Assembly: GCA_015494385.1 (NCBI GenBank)
Contig: WGBJ01000151.1
Location: 1-22,064, forward strand
Length of the DNA: 22,064 nt
Source of the DNA: Marinosulfonomonas sp.
Lineage (GTDB): Bacteria; Pseudomonadota; Alphaproteobacteria; Rhodobacterales; Rhodobacteraceae
Direction of reading: 5' to 3'
Shown here: in pieces, positions 1-8,249 of the stretch
Layout: each line of letters begins with the position of its first letter
Position numbering within the stretch: the first letter of the stretch is position 1
Made by a program: the position numbers and the translations under genes
Notes under the pieces: model-generated
The model's database searches: none
What the model saw: only the letters and a program-made list of their open reading frames with translations
What the model was told of the DNA's origin: nothing

Positions 1-194
1 GGTTTTGATCCCCTGTTTGGGTCAATCATCCACCAGCCAACCGTTCTGGCCCTTTGGGCTTCGTCTGATTCAGCTATAGGACGGCAAACCCGTCACTGCA
101 AACGGATTCACGACGGCCAGGGCGCGGATGGCGACATCTCTCTTGCAATCGGGCGGGTAATCCGTTTCATCGGACCAGAACAAAGGAAACCCGC

Positions 195-563
195 ATGACC
201 ACCACCATCACCATCTGCGAAACCTGCAAACGCGAAGGCTGGGACGAAACCACCCACAAAACAGACGGCGAATTGATGGCCGATCTGATCGAGGCGGCTG
301 CCAGCGACACCCCCGTCAAAACCCGCCGGTTTTCCTGCCTGATGGGCTGTGATCGCGCCTGCAATGTCACCATTCAGGCAAAGGGCAAGCTGAACTACAC
401 CCTTGGGCAATTCACCCCCACGCCCGAAGCCGCCGAAGCCATCGTTGCCTATGCCGTCCTGCACGCCGCCAGCACATCGGGGCAGGTGCCCTATCGTGAG
501 TGGCCGCAAGCGATCAAAGGCCACTTTACCACCCGCCATCCACCCCTACCGAGCGACGAATGA
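195..563 (+). CDS. DUF1636 family metal-binding protein
   Basis: This 122-residue protein has no signal peptide or membrane segment and is probably cytoplasmic. Five cysteines fall in two groups: C8 and C11 at the N-terminus, then C48, C52 and C56. This spacing recalls thioredoxin-fold [2Fe-2S] ferredoxins and fits the DUF1636 (COG5469) family, which is annotated as metal binding and often sits beside cobalamin genes in alphaproteobacteria. Its biochemical role is not established. An AAAGGA-like ribosome-binding site lies just before the ATG. The stop overlaps the start of cobD (ATGA), so the two are almost certainly co-translated. This supports a role in cobalamin synthesis, perhaps as an electron carrier or metal handler, but that is inference. 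The family call is fairly secure; the function is open. Confidence 0.8.
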   Translation: MTTTITICETCKREGWDETTHKTDGELMADLIEAAASDTPVKTRRFSCLMGCDRACNVTIQAKGKLNYTLGQFTPTPEAAEAIVAYAVLHAASTSGQVPYREWPQAIKGHFTTRHPPLPSDE

Positions 564-1495
564 ACACCGCGCTGATCCTTTTGCTGGCCATGCTGCTGGA
601 TGCCCTGCTGGGCGAGCCAAAATGGCTGTGGTCCCGCGTGCCGCATCCGGCGGTACTGATGGGGCGGGCTGTGGGTTGGCTGGATGAAAACTTCAATACC
701 GGTGTGATCGGCCTTGAGCCGAAGGAACGCAAACGCAGCGGCGTCCTGACCATAGCCGCGCTGGTTCTGGCAGCGTGGGTTGTCGGGGTAATCGTCTCTA
801 ACCTGCCGGATTTCGGCATTTTGCAAATCATTCTGGCTGCAATGTTGCTGGCCCAGAAAAGCCTGACCCAGCATGTCGCCGCTGTGGCCGACGCCCTGCG
901 GCTGTCCACCGCTGACGGGCGGCTGATGGTGGCGCGAATTGTAGGGCGTGATACGGCGACGATGGACGATACAGCCGTGGCCCGTGGCGCAATTGAAAGT
1001 GCCGCGGAAAACCTGTCGGACGGGGTGATCGCGCCTGCCTTCTGGTTCCTGCTGTTGGGACTGCCCGGTCTGCTGATCTATAAAATCACCAACACGGCAG
1101 ATTCGATGATCGGTTATAAAACCGAACGCCACGCCGATTTCGGCTGGGCCGCCGCGCGGCTGGATGATGCGCTGAACTACATCCCCGCCCGCCTGACCGC
1201 CCTGCTGATAGCCGCCACCAACGGCGCGTTGAACAAATGGCGCCTTATCCTGCGTGATGCCCCCCTACACCGCTCCCCCAACGCCGGCTGGCCCGAAGCG
1301 GCAATGGCCGTTACCCTGAACATCGCCCTGTCCGGCCCGCGCAGCTATCACGGGCAGATGCGCGATTTCCCCTATGTCCACCCCGAAGGCCGCCGCAGCC
1401 TGACACCGGACGACATTGACGCAGCGGTAAAGGTGTTGTGGCGCGCATGGGGCGGAATGGTCGCCATTGTCGCGATAGTCGCCCTGTTCACCTGA
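560..1495 (+). CDS. cobD: Adenosylcobinamide-phosphate synthase CobD/CbiB
   Basis: This 311-residue integral membrane protein belongs to the CbiB/CobD family. The family attaches the aminopropanol (phosphate) arm to adenosylcobyric acid, giving adenosylcobinamide (phosphate), a late step of B12 synthesis. Family hallmarks are visible: an N-terminal hydrophobic helix followed by DALLGEPKWLWSRVPHP, then ENLSDGVIAPAFWF and YKITNTADSMIGYK in the central part. Several hydrophobic segments occur, including one at the extreme C-terminus. The ATG at 560 is chosen over an upstream in-frame ATG at 500 because it overlaps the DUF1636 stop (ATGA) and begins directly with the conserved N-terminal helix. 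Length is typical. The alphaproteobacterial name is cobD; this differs from the Salmonella cobD decarboxylase. Confidence 0.93.
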   Translation: MNTALILLLAMLLDALLGEPKWLWSRVPHPAVLMGRAVGWLDENFNTGVIGLEPKERKRSGVLTIAALVLAAWVVGVIVSNLPDFGILQIILAAMLLAQKSLTQHVAAVADALRLSTADGRLMVARIVGRDTATMDDTAVARGAIESAAENLSDGVIAPAFWFLLLGLPGLLIYKITNTADSMIGYKTERHADFGWAAARLDDALNYIPARLTALLIAATNGALNKWRLILRDAPLHRSPNAGWPEAAMAVTLNIALSGPRSYHGQMRDFPYVHPEGRRSLTPDDIDAAVKVLWRAWGGMVAIVAIVALFT

Positions 1496-1559
1496 CCTAT
1501 TGCCACCGGCCGCAGCCCTGCTAATCTGCGCCCGAATTGGTATTTTGAAAGGCTCTTTT

Positions 1560-2741
1560 ATGCGCAATCCGATTTTCCCGATATTAACGGCACTTTGCCT
1601 GACCCTGACCCCCGCCTATGCAAACACCCAATGTGGCGGTAAATTCAGCAGCTTTGTTGCCAACCTGAAGAAAGAGGCCATCAGCAAAGGCCATGACCGT
1701 GCCACAGTGGATCGTTTCTTTGCCTCGGTCCGGCAAGACCCGAAAACCCTGAAGGCGGATCGGTCCCAAGGGGTGTTCCAGAAAGATTTCATCGCCTTTT
1801 CCCGCGCCCTGATCAGCAAATCCCGCCTGACAAAAGGTCTGGCCAATGCCCGCAAATACGATGCCGTCTTTGACCGCATTCAGCAGAAATACGGCATCAA
1901 CCGTGGTGTTTTGCTGGCCTTCTGGGCGTTTGAAACCGATTACGGATCGTTTCAGGGCAATTTCAACACCCTGAATTCACTGGTCACGCTGGCACATGAC
2001 TGTCGCCGCCCGCAACTGTTCCGCCCGCAGATTTTCGCGGCGCTCACGCTGTATGAACAGGGCGATTTTTCCCCGACCAAAACCACCGGCGCATGGGCTG
2101 GCGAAATCGGCATGGTGCAAATGCTGCCCGCCGATATTCTGGAAAATGGTGTGGATGGGGATGGCGACGGGCATGTGCGCTTGAAAACCTCGCCTGCGGA
2201 TGCGCTGATGTCGGGGGCAAAAATGCTTTCCGGCCTTGGCTGGCAACCAAACCAGCCGTGGTTGCAGGAAATTGTTGTGCCGGCCAATCTGGACTGGTCA
2301 AAAACAGGCCTGAACCACCAGTTAACCGTCAAGCAATGGGCACAAATGGGCGTTAAGGCGCGGGCAGGGTCGCTGGCGTCCGGCAAACTCCCTGCCTCGG
2401 TTCTGCTGCCGATGGGGCGCAAGGGACCGGCGTTCATGGCCTATCCGAATTTCCGCGTCTATTTCGAGTGGAACCAAAGCTTTGTCTATGTCACCACCGC
2501 CGCCTATTTCGGCACGCGGATTGAAGGGGCCAAACCCTATATCGCGGGCAAGCCCGATCCGGCGCTGACCGGCAGCCAAATGAAGGCCTTGCAGAAAAAG
2601 CTGGTCGCGCGTGGATATGATGTCGGCAAAATCGACGGTATTCTGGGTGCCAAAACCCGTGCCGCCGTTCAGGCCGAACAGATCCGGCTGGGTCTGCCTG
2701 CCGATGCGTGGCCGACAAAAGCGCTGCTGAACAAGCTGTAA
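1560..2741 (+). CDS. MltB-family lytic murein transglycosylase with C-terminal peptidoglycan-binding domain
   Basis: This is a 393-residue exported enzyme that should cleave the MurNAc-GlcNAc glycan link of peptidoglycan non-hydrolytically, leaving 1,6-anhydro ends. An N-terminal signal peptide ends near AYA|NT (residues 19-21). No convincing lipobox is seen, so it is probably soluble in the periplasm. The catalytic domain contains LLAFWAFETDYGSFQG with the likely catalytic Glu at about residue 125, and later GEIGMVQMLPADIL, typical of the MltB/SLT_2 group. Residues from about 335 onward form a peptidoglycan-binding fold (MKALQKKLVARGYDVGKIDG...AVQAEQIRLGL). The ATG at 1560 is preferred over an in-frame ATG at 1500 because it starts the signal peptide and follows a GAAAGG ribosome-binding site. 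The gene stands alone between cobD and a terminator. Confidence 0.9.
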   Translation: MRNPIFPILTALCLTLTPAYANTQCGGKFSSFVANLKKEAISKGHDRATVDRFFASVRQDPKTLKADRSQGVFQKDFIAFSRALISKSRLTKGLANARKYDAVFDRIQQKYGINRGVLLAFWAFETDYGSFQGNFNTLNSLVTLAHDCRRPQLFRPQIFAALTLYEQGDFSPTKTTGAWAGEIGMVQMLPADILENGVDGDGDGHVRLKTSPADALMSGAKMLSGLGWQPNQPWLQEIVVPANLDWSKTGLNHQLTVKQWAQMGVKARAGSLASGKLPASVLLPMGRKGPAFMAYPNFRVYFEWNQSFVYVTTAAYFGTRIEGAKPYIAGKPDPALTGSQMKALQKKLVARGYDVGKIDGILGAKTRAAVQAEQIRLGLPADAWPTKALLNKL

Positions 2742-2747
2742 AAACCA

Positions 2748-2778
2748 AAAAGCCCCGCGCGAAATGCACGGGGCTTTT
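2748..2778. terminator. Bidirectional intrinsic terminator between convergent genes
   Basis: A perfect 10-bp inverted repeat has arms AAAAGCCCCG (2748-2757) and CGGGGCTTTT (2769-2778), with an 11-nt loop. The A-run on the left and T-run on the right make it usable from both strands. It lies 6 bases after the transglycosylase stop and 21 bases beyond the stop of the convergent YbjN-domain gene, as expected for a shared Rho-independent terminator. Confidence 0.85.
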
Positions 2779-2799
2779 GTATTCTTCAGGGTTAGCGGC

Positions 2800-3276
2800 T
2801 TACCACTCGATGAAATCTTCGAAATCCTCGACCATCAGACGCCACCAGTCCAGGTTGTCCATAAAGTTTTTCTCGCCCATTCCGTCATAGGCCAGATTCA
2901 CATCAAATTCTATAAACGGATCGCCTTCATCATCGATATAGGCCTTGACGAAACGCTTGTCCCGGTTCCATTCATTGATTTTCAGCGCGCTGATTCCGTT
3001 GTTCAGGTCATAACCTGCCTTGAACATAATCGAGGCACAATTCCTGTTGTCTTCGCATCCATAGAAATAAACCCAAAACTTGGTATCGGAAATACGGCTG
3101 GAAATCCTGGGGTCGCCACCTTCATCTCTGCCCATTTTCGCAATCAGATCGAAATCCAGCATTGCTTGTAAAATTGCATCCGGATCCCTTGCTGTAATCT
3201 GCGCGGTTGCAACAGTACTGCTCGCTACCAGAGCAACAGCCGTCAAGCCGCTAAATAGCTTTGATTGAAATGCCAT
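2800..3276 (-). CDS. Secreted YbjN domain-containing protein
   Basis: This 158-residue protein has a clear signal peptide (basic start, hydrophobic core, cleavage likely after VATA|Q near residue 25), so it is probably periplasmic. The mature part matches the YbjN-like (PF10722) proteins common in Rhodobacterales. It has a FWVYFYGCEDNRNC segment with two cysteines able to form a disulfide, followed by NEWNRDKRFVKAYIDDEGDPFIEFDVNL and a Trp- and acid-rich C-terminus. The function of the secreted versions is unknown; E. coli YbjN is a cytoplasmic regulator and may be only distantly related. A strong ribosome-binding site (AGGAAAAGG) precedes the ATG. The gene follows smc on the same strand after an 82-base gap, so it may or may not be co-transcribed. 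Confidence 0.8.
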   Translation of the reverse strand: MAFQSKLFSGLTAVALVASSTVATAQITARDPDAILQAMLDFDLIAKMGRDEGGDPRISSRISDTKFWVYFYGCEDNRNCASIMFKAGYDLNNGISALKINEWNRDKRFVKAYIDDEGDPFIEFDVNLAYDGMGEKNFMDNLDWWRLMVEDFEDFIEW

Positions 3277-3358
3277 AATTTATCACCTTTTCCTTCTCAG
3301 TTTGAATTTTGTGCGACTGAAACAAATTCCGACCAATTGGTCAACGCGGTTTCATGTT

Positions 3359-6300
3359 TCAGGCGACCATTGCCTCGGCTTTTTTCAGGTCAACACTCAC
3401 CAGCTGGCTGACGCCCAACTCGCCCATTGTTACCCCGAATAGCCGGTCCATCCGCGCCATTGTCACCGCGTGGTGGGTGATGATCAGGAATCGCGTATCG
3501 GTGCGGCGCGTCATTTCATCCAGCATATCACAGAACCGCGTGACGTTGGCATCATCCAGCGGCGCGTCGACCTCGTCCAACACGCAGATCGGGGCAGGGT
3601 TGGCCAGAAATCCCCCGAAAATCAGAGCCAATGCCGTTAGCGTCTGTTCCCCGCCGGACAGCAGCGAAAGTGTCGACAGTTTTTTGCCGGGGGGCTGGCA
3701 CATAATTTCCAGACCCGCCTCAAGCGGATCATCGCTTTCGACGAGAACCAGCTTGGCTTCGCCGCCGCCGAACAGGTGTTTGAACAACATGCTGAAATTC
3801 GAGTTCACCTGCTCGAACGCCGTCAACAGCCGCTCGCGGCCTTCCTTGTTCAGGCTGGCAATGCCGGTGCGCAGTTTCTTGGTAGCCTCTTCCAGATCGA
3901 TCTTTTCGTTCAGCAGGGTGTCGTGCTCTTCCTGCACCTCGCGGGCATCTTCCTCGGCCCGCAGGTTCACCGCCCCCAGCGCATCGCGCTGGCGCTTCAA
4001 ACGGTTGACGTTGGATTCGATGCTTTCGGAGGACGGGATCTGATCGGGGTCGGTATCCAGTTCCTCAAGCAGGTTTTGCGGCGTGGTTTCCAGTTCCTCG
4101 GCAATCCGTTCGGCGGCATAGGCCACGGTTTCCCGCGCCGCATCTGCCCGCGCTTCCGAACGCGCACGCGCTTCGCGCGCCTCCGAGGCCGCACGTTCGG
4201 CATCGCGCTCACCGTCCACGGCCTGACGCAGGGCGGTTTCGGCCTCGGCCAACTTATCAGCCGCCGCGCGGCGGCGCACTTCGGCCTCGGCAATCGCATC
4301 GGCCAACTCGTCCCGCTTGGCGGCGATTTCTTCGGGGGCGGCGCTGGCCTCTTTCAACTCGGTCTCGGATTGAACCCTGCGTTCTTCCAGTTCGGCAATC
4401 CGCTTTTCGGCGGTTTCCAGACGGTGCCGCCAGCCGGAAATCTCTTTGGTAATCTCCTGGCTGCGCTTCACGCGGGCCTCGCCTTCGCGGCGCAATTCGT
4501 CATGGGCGGAACGCTTGGACATCATCGTGATCCGCGCAGCTTCGACCGTCATTTTGGTGTCTTCCACCTCGGCGCGCGCGGCCTCCAGATCGCCCAGATC
4601 GGCCACGGCTTTGTCCGCTTCGGCCAGACGCTGACGCGCCTGCATCGCCTCTTCTTCAAACCGCATTACAGCAAGGCCAAGGTTTTCCAGTTTACCGGCC
4701 GCAATGCTCTGATCCGCTTCGGCGCGGGACAGAGCGCGGTTGGCATCGGCCACGGCACGATCCGCCTCGCGACGGGCTTCGCGGGCCTGCTGATCCTCGA
4801 CCGTCAAGCGTTTCAGTTCCTCGGACAGCAATTCATGGGCGCGGGTGGCGCCCTCGGCACGGGCGCTGGCCTCTTCCAGATCGCGTTTCAGTTCGACCAG
4901 GCGGTTCAGCTGTTGCAACCGCAGGGCCGCCGCACTTGGTGCGTCCTCGGCACCGGCGCGAAAGCCGTCCCAGCGCCACAGATCACCGGCAAGGCTGACC
5001 AGCCGCTGACCGGGTTTCAGATCCTTTTGCAACCGCGCCCCGTCGGCGAAATCGACCAGCCCGATCTGGCTGATCCGCCGCGCCAGAACCTCGGGCACGG
5101 TGACATAGTTTGACAACGATTTCACACCATCGGGCAGGGATTGCGCATTGGAATAACCCGGCAATACCGCCCAGCCCGACAGCGCGTCCGGCCCGACCTG
5201 CGGCGCGCGCAGATCATCGGCCAGCGCCGCGCCCAGCGCTTTTTCATAGCCCGATTGCACCCGCACGGCATCCAGCACCTGACCGCCCTCGGCGGTATCA
5301 CGTTCAACCAGTTTGGCCAGCGCGCCAACCTCGGCCCGCAGCGCGTTCGCTTCGCCCTCGGCCTCGGAGCGTTCGGCCCGCGCGTCCACCTCGCGCGATT
5401 GCGCCTCGGCGCGGGCGTCATCGGCCCGCAGCAGGGCTTCTTCTGCCGCTTCCGATGCAGCCGCCGCGGCCACCTGCGCCGCCTGTGCTGTTTCAAGATC
5501 TGCCAAGGCCTTTTCCAGCGCCGCCTTTGATCCGGCAACCGCCTCGCGTGCGCGCTCGGCCTCGGCTTCGTTTTTCTCCAGCGTTTTGCGGCTGTCCTCT
5601 TGCAGACGATGCGCCGAATGGTGTCTGGCCGACAGCCGCGCCACATCTTCGGTCATCTGGGTCAGGGCCGCCTCGCGCTCTTGCAACACGCTGGCTGCAT
5701 CGCGGGCCGCTTCGGCGGCGGCTTCAACCCGTGCCTCGTGGCCTTCGCTGGCCTTGGCAATCTGCGCCTGTTCCCATTCCAGCCGTTCAATGGTTTCGCC
5801 CGCGTCCTTGTTCAGACCCGCTTCGCGCTCCATGTCATGCGTCAACTGGCTGATCCGCGCCTTCAGCGTTTCGATCATCTGTAACGCGCGGGCCTCTTGG
5901 TCCTGCAAGGTGTCACGCTGCACCGTTAGGCGTTGCAATACTGCCGCTGCAATCGCTTCTTCTTCACGCAGGGGTGGCAATTTCTCCTCGGCCGCTTCGC
6001 GGGTTTTGGTCGAGGTTCGTGCCGCCCCCTTCGGCCTGTGCCGCCAGTTTGGTGCGGTCGGTCAGTTCGGCCTGCGTCTTGGCCTGTGCCTCGTCCGCCT
6101 CTTTCCAGCGGCGATACAGCAACAGCCCTTCGGCCTTGCGCAGATCATCGCCGATTGTGCGATACCGCGCCGCTTGCCGTGCTTGCCGTGCCAATTGCGC
6201 CAACTGGCTGGCCAACTGCTCGATCACATCCTCGACCCGTGCCAGATTGGCCTCGGTGCCTTTCAGCTTCAACTCGGCTTCGTGGCGACGTTGATAAAGG

Positions 6301-6815
6301 CCGGAAATACCCGCAGCCTCTTCCAGAACACGACGGCGGTTCTTTGGCTTGGCGTTGATCAGTTCCGAAATCTGCCCCTGACGCACCAGTGCCGGCGAAT
6401 GGGCACCGGTCGAGGCATCGGCAAACAGCATCTGCACGTCCTTGGCGCGCACATCCTTGCCGTTGGCCTTATAGGCACTACCGGCATCCCGCGTGATCCG
6501 GCGCACGATTTCCAGCGTGTCCTGATCGTTGAAACCGGGGGGCGCCAGACGGTCTGTATTATCAATCGTCAGGACCACTTCGGCGAAATTGCGGGCAGGG
6601 CGGCTGGCCGTACCGGCAAAGATCACATCCTCCATCCCGCCGCCGCGCATCGCCTTGGCGCGGGTTTCGCCCATCACCCAGCGCAGCGCCTCGAGCAGGT
6701 TGGATTTACCGCACCCGTTCGGCCCCACAACACCGGTCAGCCCATCCGCGATCACCAGATCGGTCGGGTCGACAAAGCTTTTAAAGCCATTCAGCTTGAG
6801 TTTCGAAAATTGCAA
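3359..6815 (-). CDS. smc: Chromosome segregation ATPase SMC, reading frame interrupted by a single-base insertion
   Basis: SMC is the ATP-driven DNA loop-extruding condensin subunit. The N-terminal part carries [14 protein letters not shown] and the Walker A motif GPNGCGKSN (residues 31-39). Long coiled coils flank a hinge at roughly residues 505-615. The C-terminal head has the ABC signature LSGGE near residue 1053 and Walker [13 protein letters not shown]. As sequenced, the N-terminal frame stops at 5964 and the rest reads in another frame (3359 to about 6028, with its first ATG at 5980). Dropping one G from the G5 run at 6025-6029 restores one frame of 1151 residues from a TTG at 6815, a length I recall as typical for Rhodobacterales SMC. 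The TTG follows an AGAAGG motif and starts at the usual N-terminus ([10 protein letters not shown]); an in-frame ATG at 6893 would add 26 non-conserved residues. Without correction the product is a 283-residue fragment. Confidence 0.9.
6025..6029 (-). other. smc: Frameshift site in smc (G5 homopolymer, one G too many)
   Basis: On the coding strand the sequence reads GAA GGG GGC GGC ACG and runs to a TGA about 20 codons on. With one G fewer it reads GAA GGG GCG GCA CGA and continues into the conserved coiled coil ([17 protein letters not shown]) without interruption. The indel lies in a homopolymer, the usual place for a sequencing error. A real mutation cannot be excluded from the sequence alone. 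Confidence 0.85.
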
Positions 6816-7034
6816 AGCGCCTGTAAGCCTTCTGATTCCAATAGAATGTAAATCTGACGGGGCATATGGGTGCGAGTCAACGAATAACCACATGATCTGC
6901 CTGCTTTGGGCGACTTATCCACAAGATATTGCGCTTTTACGCATAATTCTGCCGATTCATCAGGGCCCGAAAAACCTGTTGAATGTCGCAAACCCACTTG
7001 ACCCGGATCAACAAATGCCTGCAAACAGGACGGG
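6816..7034. other. Divergent intergenic region between smc and the cobalamin riboswitch
   Basis: These roughly 220 bases should hold the smc promoter (minus strand) and the promoter of the riboswitch-controlled cobalt operon (plus strand). I could not pick a convincing -35/-10 pair for either. The only recognisable element is a perfect DnaA-box 9-mer, TTATCCACA, at 6915-6923. No plausible protein-coding gene is seen here apart from the optional N-terminal extension of SMC to 6893. Confidence 0.4.
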
Positions 7035-7226
7035 TAAGGTTCCCCGCACGGGCGTTTGAACGCTTGGGGATGAAACTGGGAATGTGGTGATGGTGACCCA
7101 AACAGGGACCAGATGCCACAGCCGCCCCCGCGACTGTAAGCGGAGAGTGCATGCCATAACCCACTGGGTGAAACCCCGGGAAGGAGGCGCCCGCACATCG
7201 ACCCGCAAGCCAGGAGACCGGCCATA
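7035..7226 (+). ncRNA. Cobalamin riboswitch
   Basis: The leader of cbtB has the landmarks of the AdoCbl-type riboswitch in order. They are a GGTTCCCC...GGGGATGAAACTGGGAATGTGGTG block near the 5' end (7039-7089), the conserved core GCCGCCCCCGCGACTGTAAG (7121-7140), then CCCGGGAAGGAGGCG (7176-7190), and the B12 box AGCCAGGAGACCGGCC at 7208-7223. Outer limits are approximate. It lies 52 nt before the cbtB ATG, so high cobalamin should repress the downstream cobalt transport and chelation genes, as is known for this class. Confidence 0.95.
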
Positions 7227-7241
7227 CGCTTTTGAAACCGA

Positions 7242-7259
7242 CCTGTCGGGTGTGACAGG
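7242..7259 (+). promoter_or_regulatory. Hairpin in the riboswitch expression platform, next to the cbtB ribosome-binding site
   Basis: CCTGTC (7242-7247) and GACAGG (7254-7259) form a perfect 6-bp stem with a 6-nt loop. It sits two bases before the AAGGAG ribosome-binding site (7262-7267) of cbtB. There is no T-run after it, which points to control of translation initiation rather than transcription termination. Its exact switching role is inferred. Confidence 0.5.
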
Positions 7260-7275
7260 ACAAGGAGACGCGACA

Positions 7276-7452
7276 ATGAAAACTTTGAACCAGACCCGGA
7301 CGCATGCAACCGTAGATACCGGCCTGCTGCCCATCCTGTCGGCCATCGCCGCCGGTGTGTTCCTGATCTATTTCGCAGGCTTTGCGCAGGCTGCACAGTA
7401 TCACGATTCGGCCCATGATACGCGCCACACGCTGGCCTTTCCCTGCCACTAA
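7276..7452 (+). CDS. cbtB: CbtB family cobalt transporter subunit
   Basis: This 58-residue protein has one transmembrane helix (about residues 17-39) and a short C-terminal tail rich in His and ending in Cys (HDSAHDTRHTLAFPCH). That is the signature of CbtB, the small partner of the predicted B12-regulated cobalt transporter CbtAB; the tail is the presumed metal ligand. The ATG at 7276 follows AAGGAG with good spacing. The longer in-frame reading upstream runs through the riboswitch and is not real. Only three bases separate it from cbtA. The cobalamin riboswitch directly upstream supports cobalt rather than another metal as substrate; transport itself is predicted from family knowledge. Confidence 0.92.
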   Translation: MKTLNQTRTHATVDTGLLPILSAIAAGVFLIYFAGFAQAAQYHDSAHDTRHTLAFPCH

Positions 7453-7455
7453 CCC

Positions 7456-8190
7456 ATGACCACACGTTTGTTTGCCAGCGCGTTGTTCGCTGGTCTGATA
7501 GCAGGGCTGATTGCCGTCCTGCTTCAGTGGTCGCTTATGGAAAAACTGATTCTTGAAGGCGAGGAATACGAGACCGGAAACAAATCCCATTTCGCGGGTG
7601 TTCTGGTGATCAATGACGCCGAAGAGGAAACAGCCAACATCGCTGACCCCGCCGCCGAACCGGAGGCCGAGGAAAACGAAGGCCTGTTCATGCGCTTTGC
7701 GCTGGCCTTTTTTGCCGATTTCGTTGTGTTCGTGGGCTGGTCCCTGATGTTGGTTGCCGGTTTTGCCGTGGCTGAGAGGTTTGGCCATCGCATCAGCCTG
7801 CAAACGGCGATGCTGTGGGGGATTGCCGGCTTTGCCGCCACCCAGTTGATGACGGGTATCGGCCTGCCGCCCGAATTGCCGGGCACCCCTGCGGACGACG
7901 TTGAATTGCGTCAGATATGGTGGGTGACCACGGCCATTTCCTCGGCACTGGCCTTTGCGCTGTTTGCCTATGGCCGCACCCCGCTGTTTGTCGTGATTGG
8001 TCTGGCCCTTCTGTTGGCCCCGCATCTGATCGGCGCCCCGCGTCTGGATTACTATGCAGGCGTGGCACCGCCGGAGCTGTCGGGCGAATATGTCGCGCGG
8101 TCTTTGGCCGTTGGCATGATTGTCTGGGTTGTTCTGGGATTGGCCGCCGGTTATTTCTGGAACCGTGGTGCCGACACCCGAACCGCATAA
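7456..8190 (+). CDS. cbtA: CbtA family cobalt transporter subunit
   Basis: This 244-residue inner-membrane protein matches CbtA (PF09490). The first helix with LFAGLIAGLIAVLLQWSLMEKLILEGEEYE is typical of the family N-terminus. An acidic loop follows (residues about 57-78), then roughly four more hydrophobic segments to the C-terminus. CbtA is the main membrane component of the B12-regulated cobalt uptake system. It lies three bases after cbtB, and 59 bases separate it from cobW. That gap has a short GGGCC/GGCCC dyad but no T-run, so transcription probably reads through. Confidence 0.92.
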   Translation: MTTRLFASALFAGLIAGLIAVLLQWSLMEKLILEGEEYETGNKSHFAGVLVINDAEEETANIADPAAEPEAEENEGLFMRFALAFFADFVVFVGWSLMLVAGFAVAERFGHRISLQTAMLWGIAGFAATQLMTGIGLPPELPGTPADDVELRQIWWVTTAISSALAFALFAYGRTPLFVVIGLALLLAPHLIGAPRLDYYAGVAPPELSGEYVARSLAVGMIVWVVLGLAAGYFWNRGADTRTA

Positions 8191-8249
8191 ATCACGGCAG
8201 GGCCTGATCGGCCCCGCACCCGAACCTAAACACAGTCTGGATATTCATT

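Noticed and set aside
1..194. Possible gene end or riboswitch before the DUF1636 gene
   Set aside because: The minus strand gives only very short open frames, and no B12 box is visible on the plus strand. I see nothing supportable beyond the ribosome-binding site of the next gene.
3331..3342. Perfect 12-bp palindrome GACCAATTGGTC between smc and the YbjN-domain gene
   Set aside because: About five 12-bp palindromes are expected by chance in a window of this length, and no second copy or promoter fit supports an operator.
3776..5853. Long plus-strand open frames opposite smc
   Set aside because: They are low-complexity shadows of the GC-rich SMC coiled coil, with no recognisable domain or ribosome-binding site.
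6025..6029. Programmed ribosomal frameshifting in smc
   Set aside because: There is no standard slippery heptamer with a clear downstream structure, and SMC is not known to use recoding; an extra base in a homopolymer is simpler.
8201..8216. GGGCC/GGCCC dyad between cbtA and cobW as a terminator
   Set aside because: The stem is only five base pairs and no T-run follows; the genes share one pathway and riboswitch.
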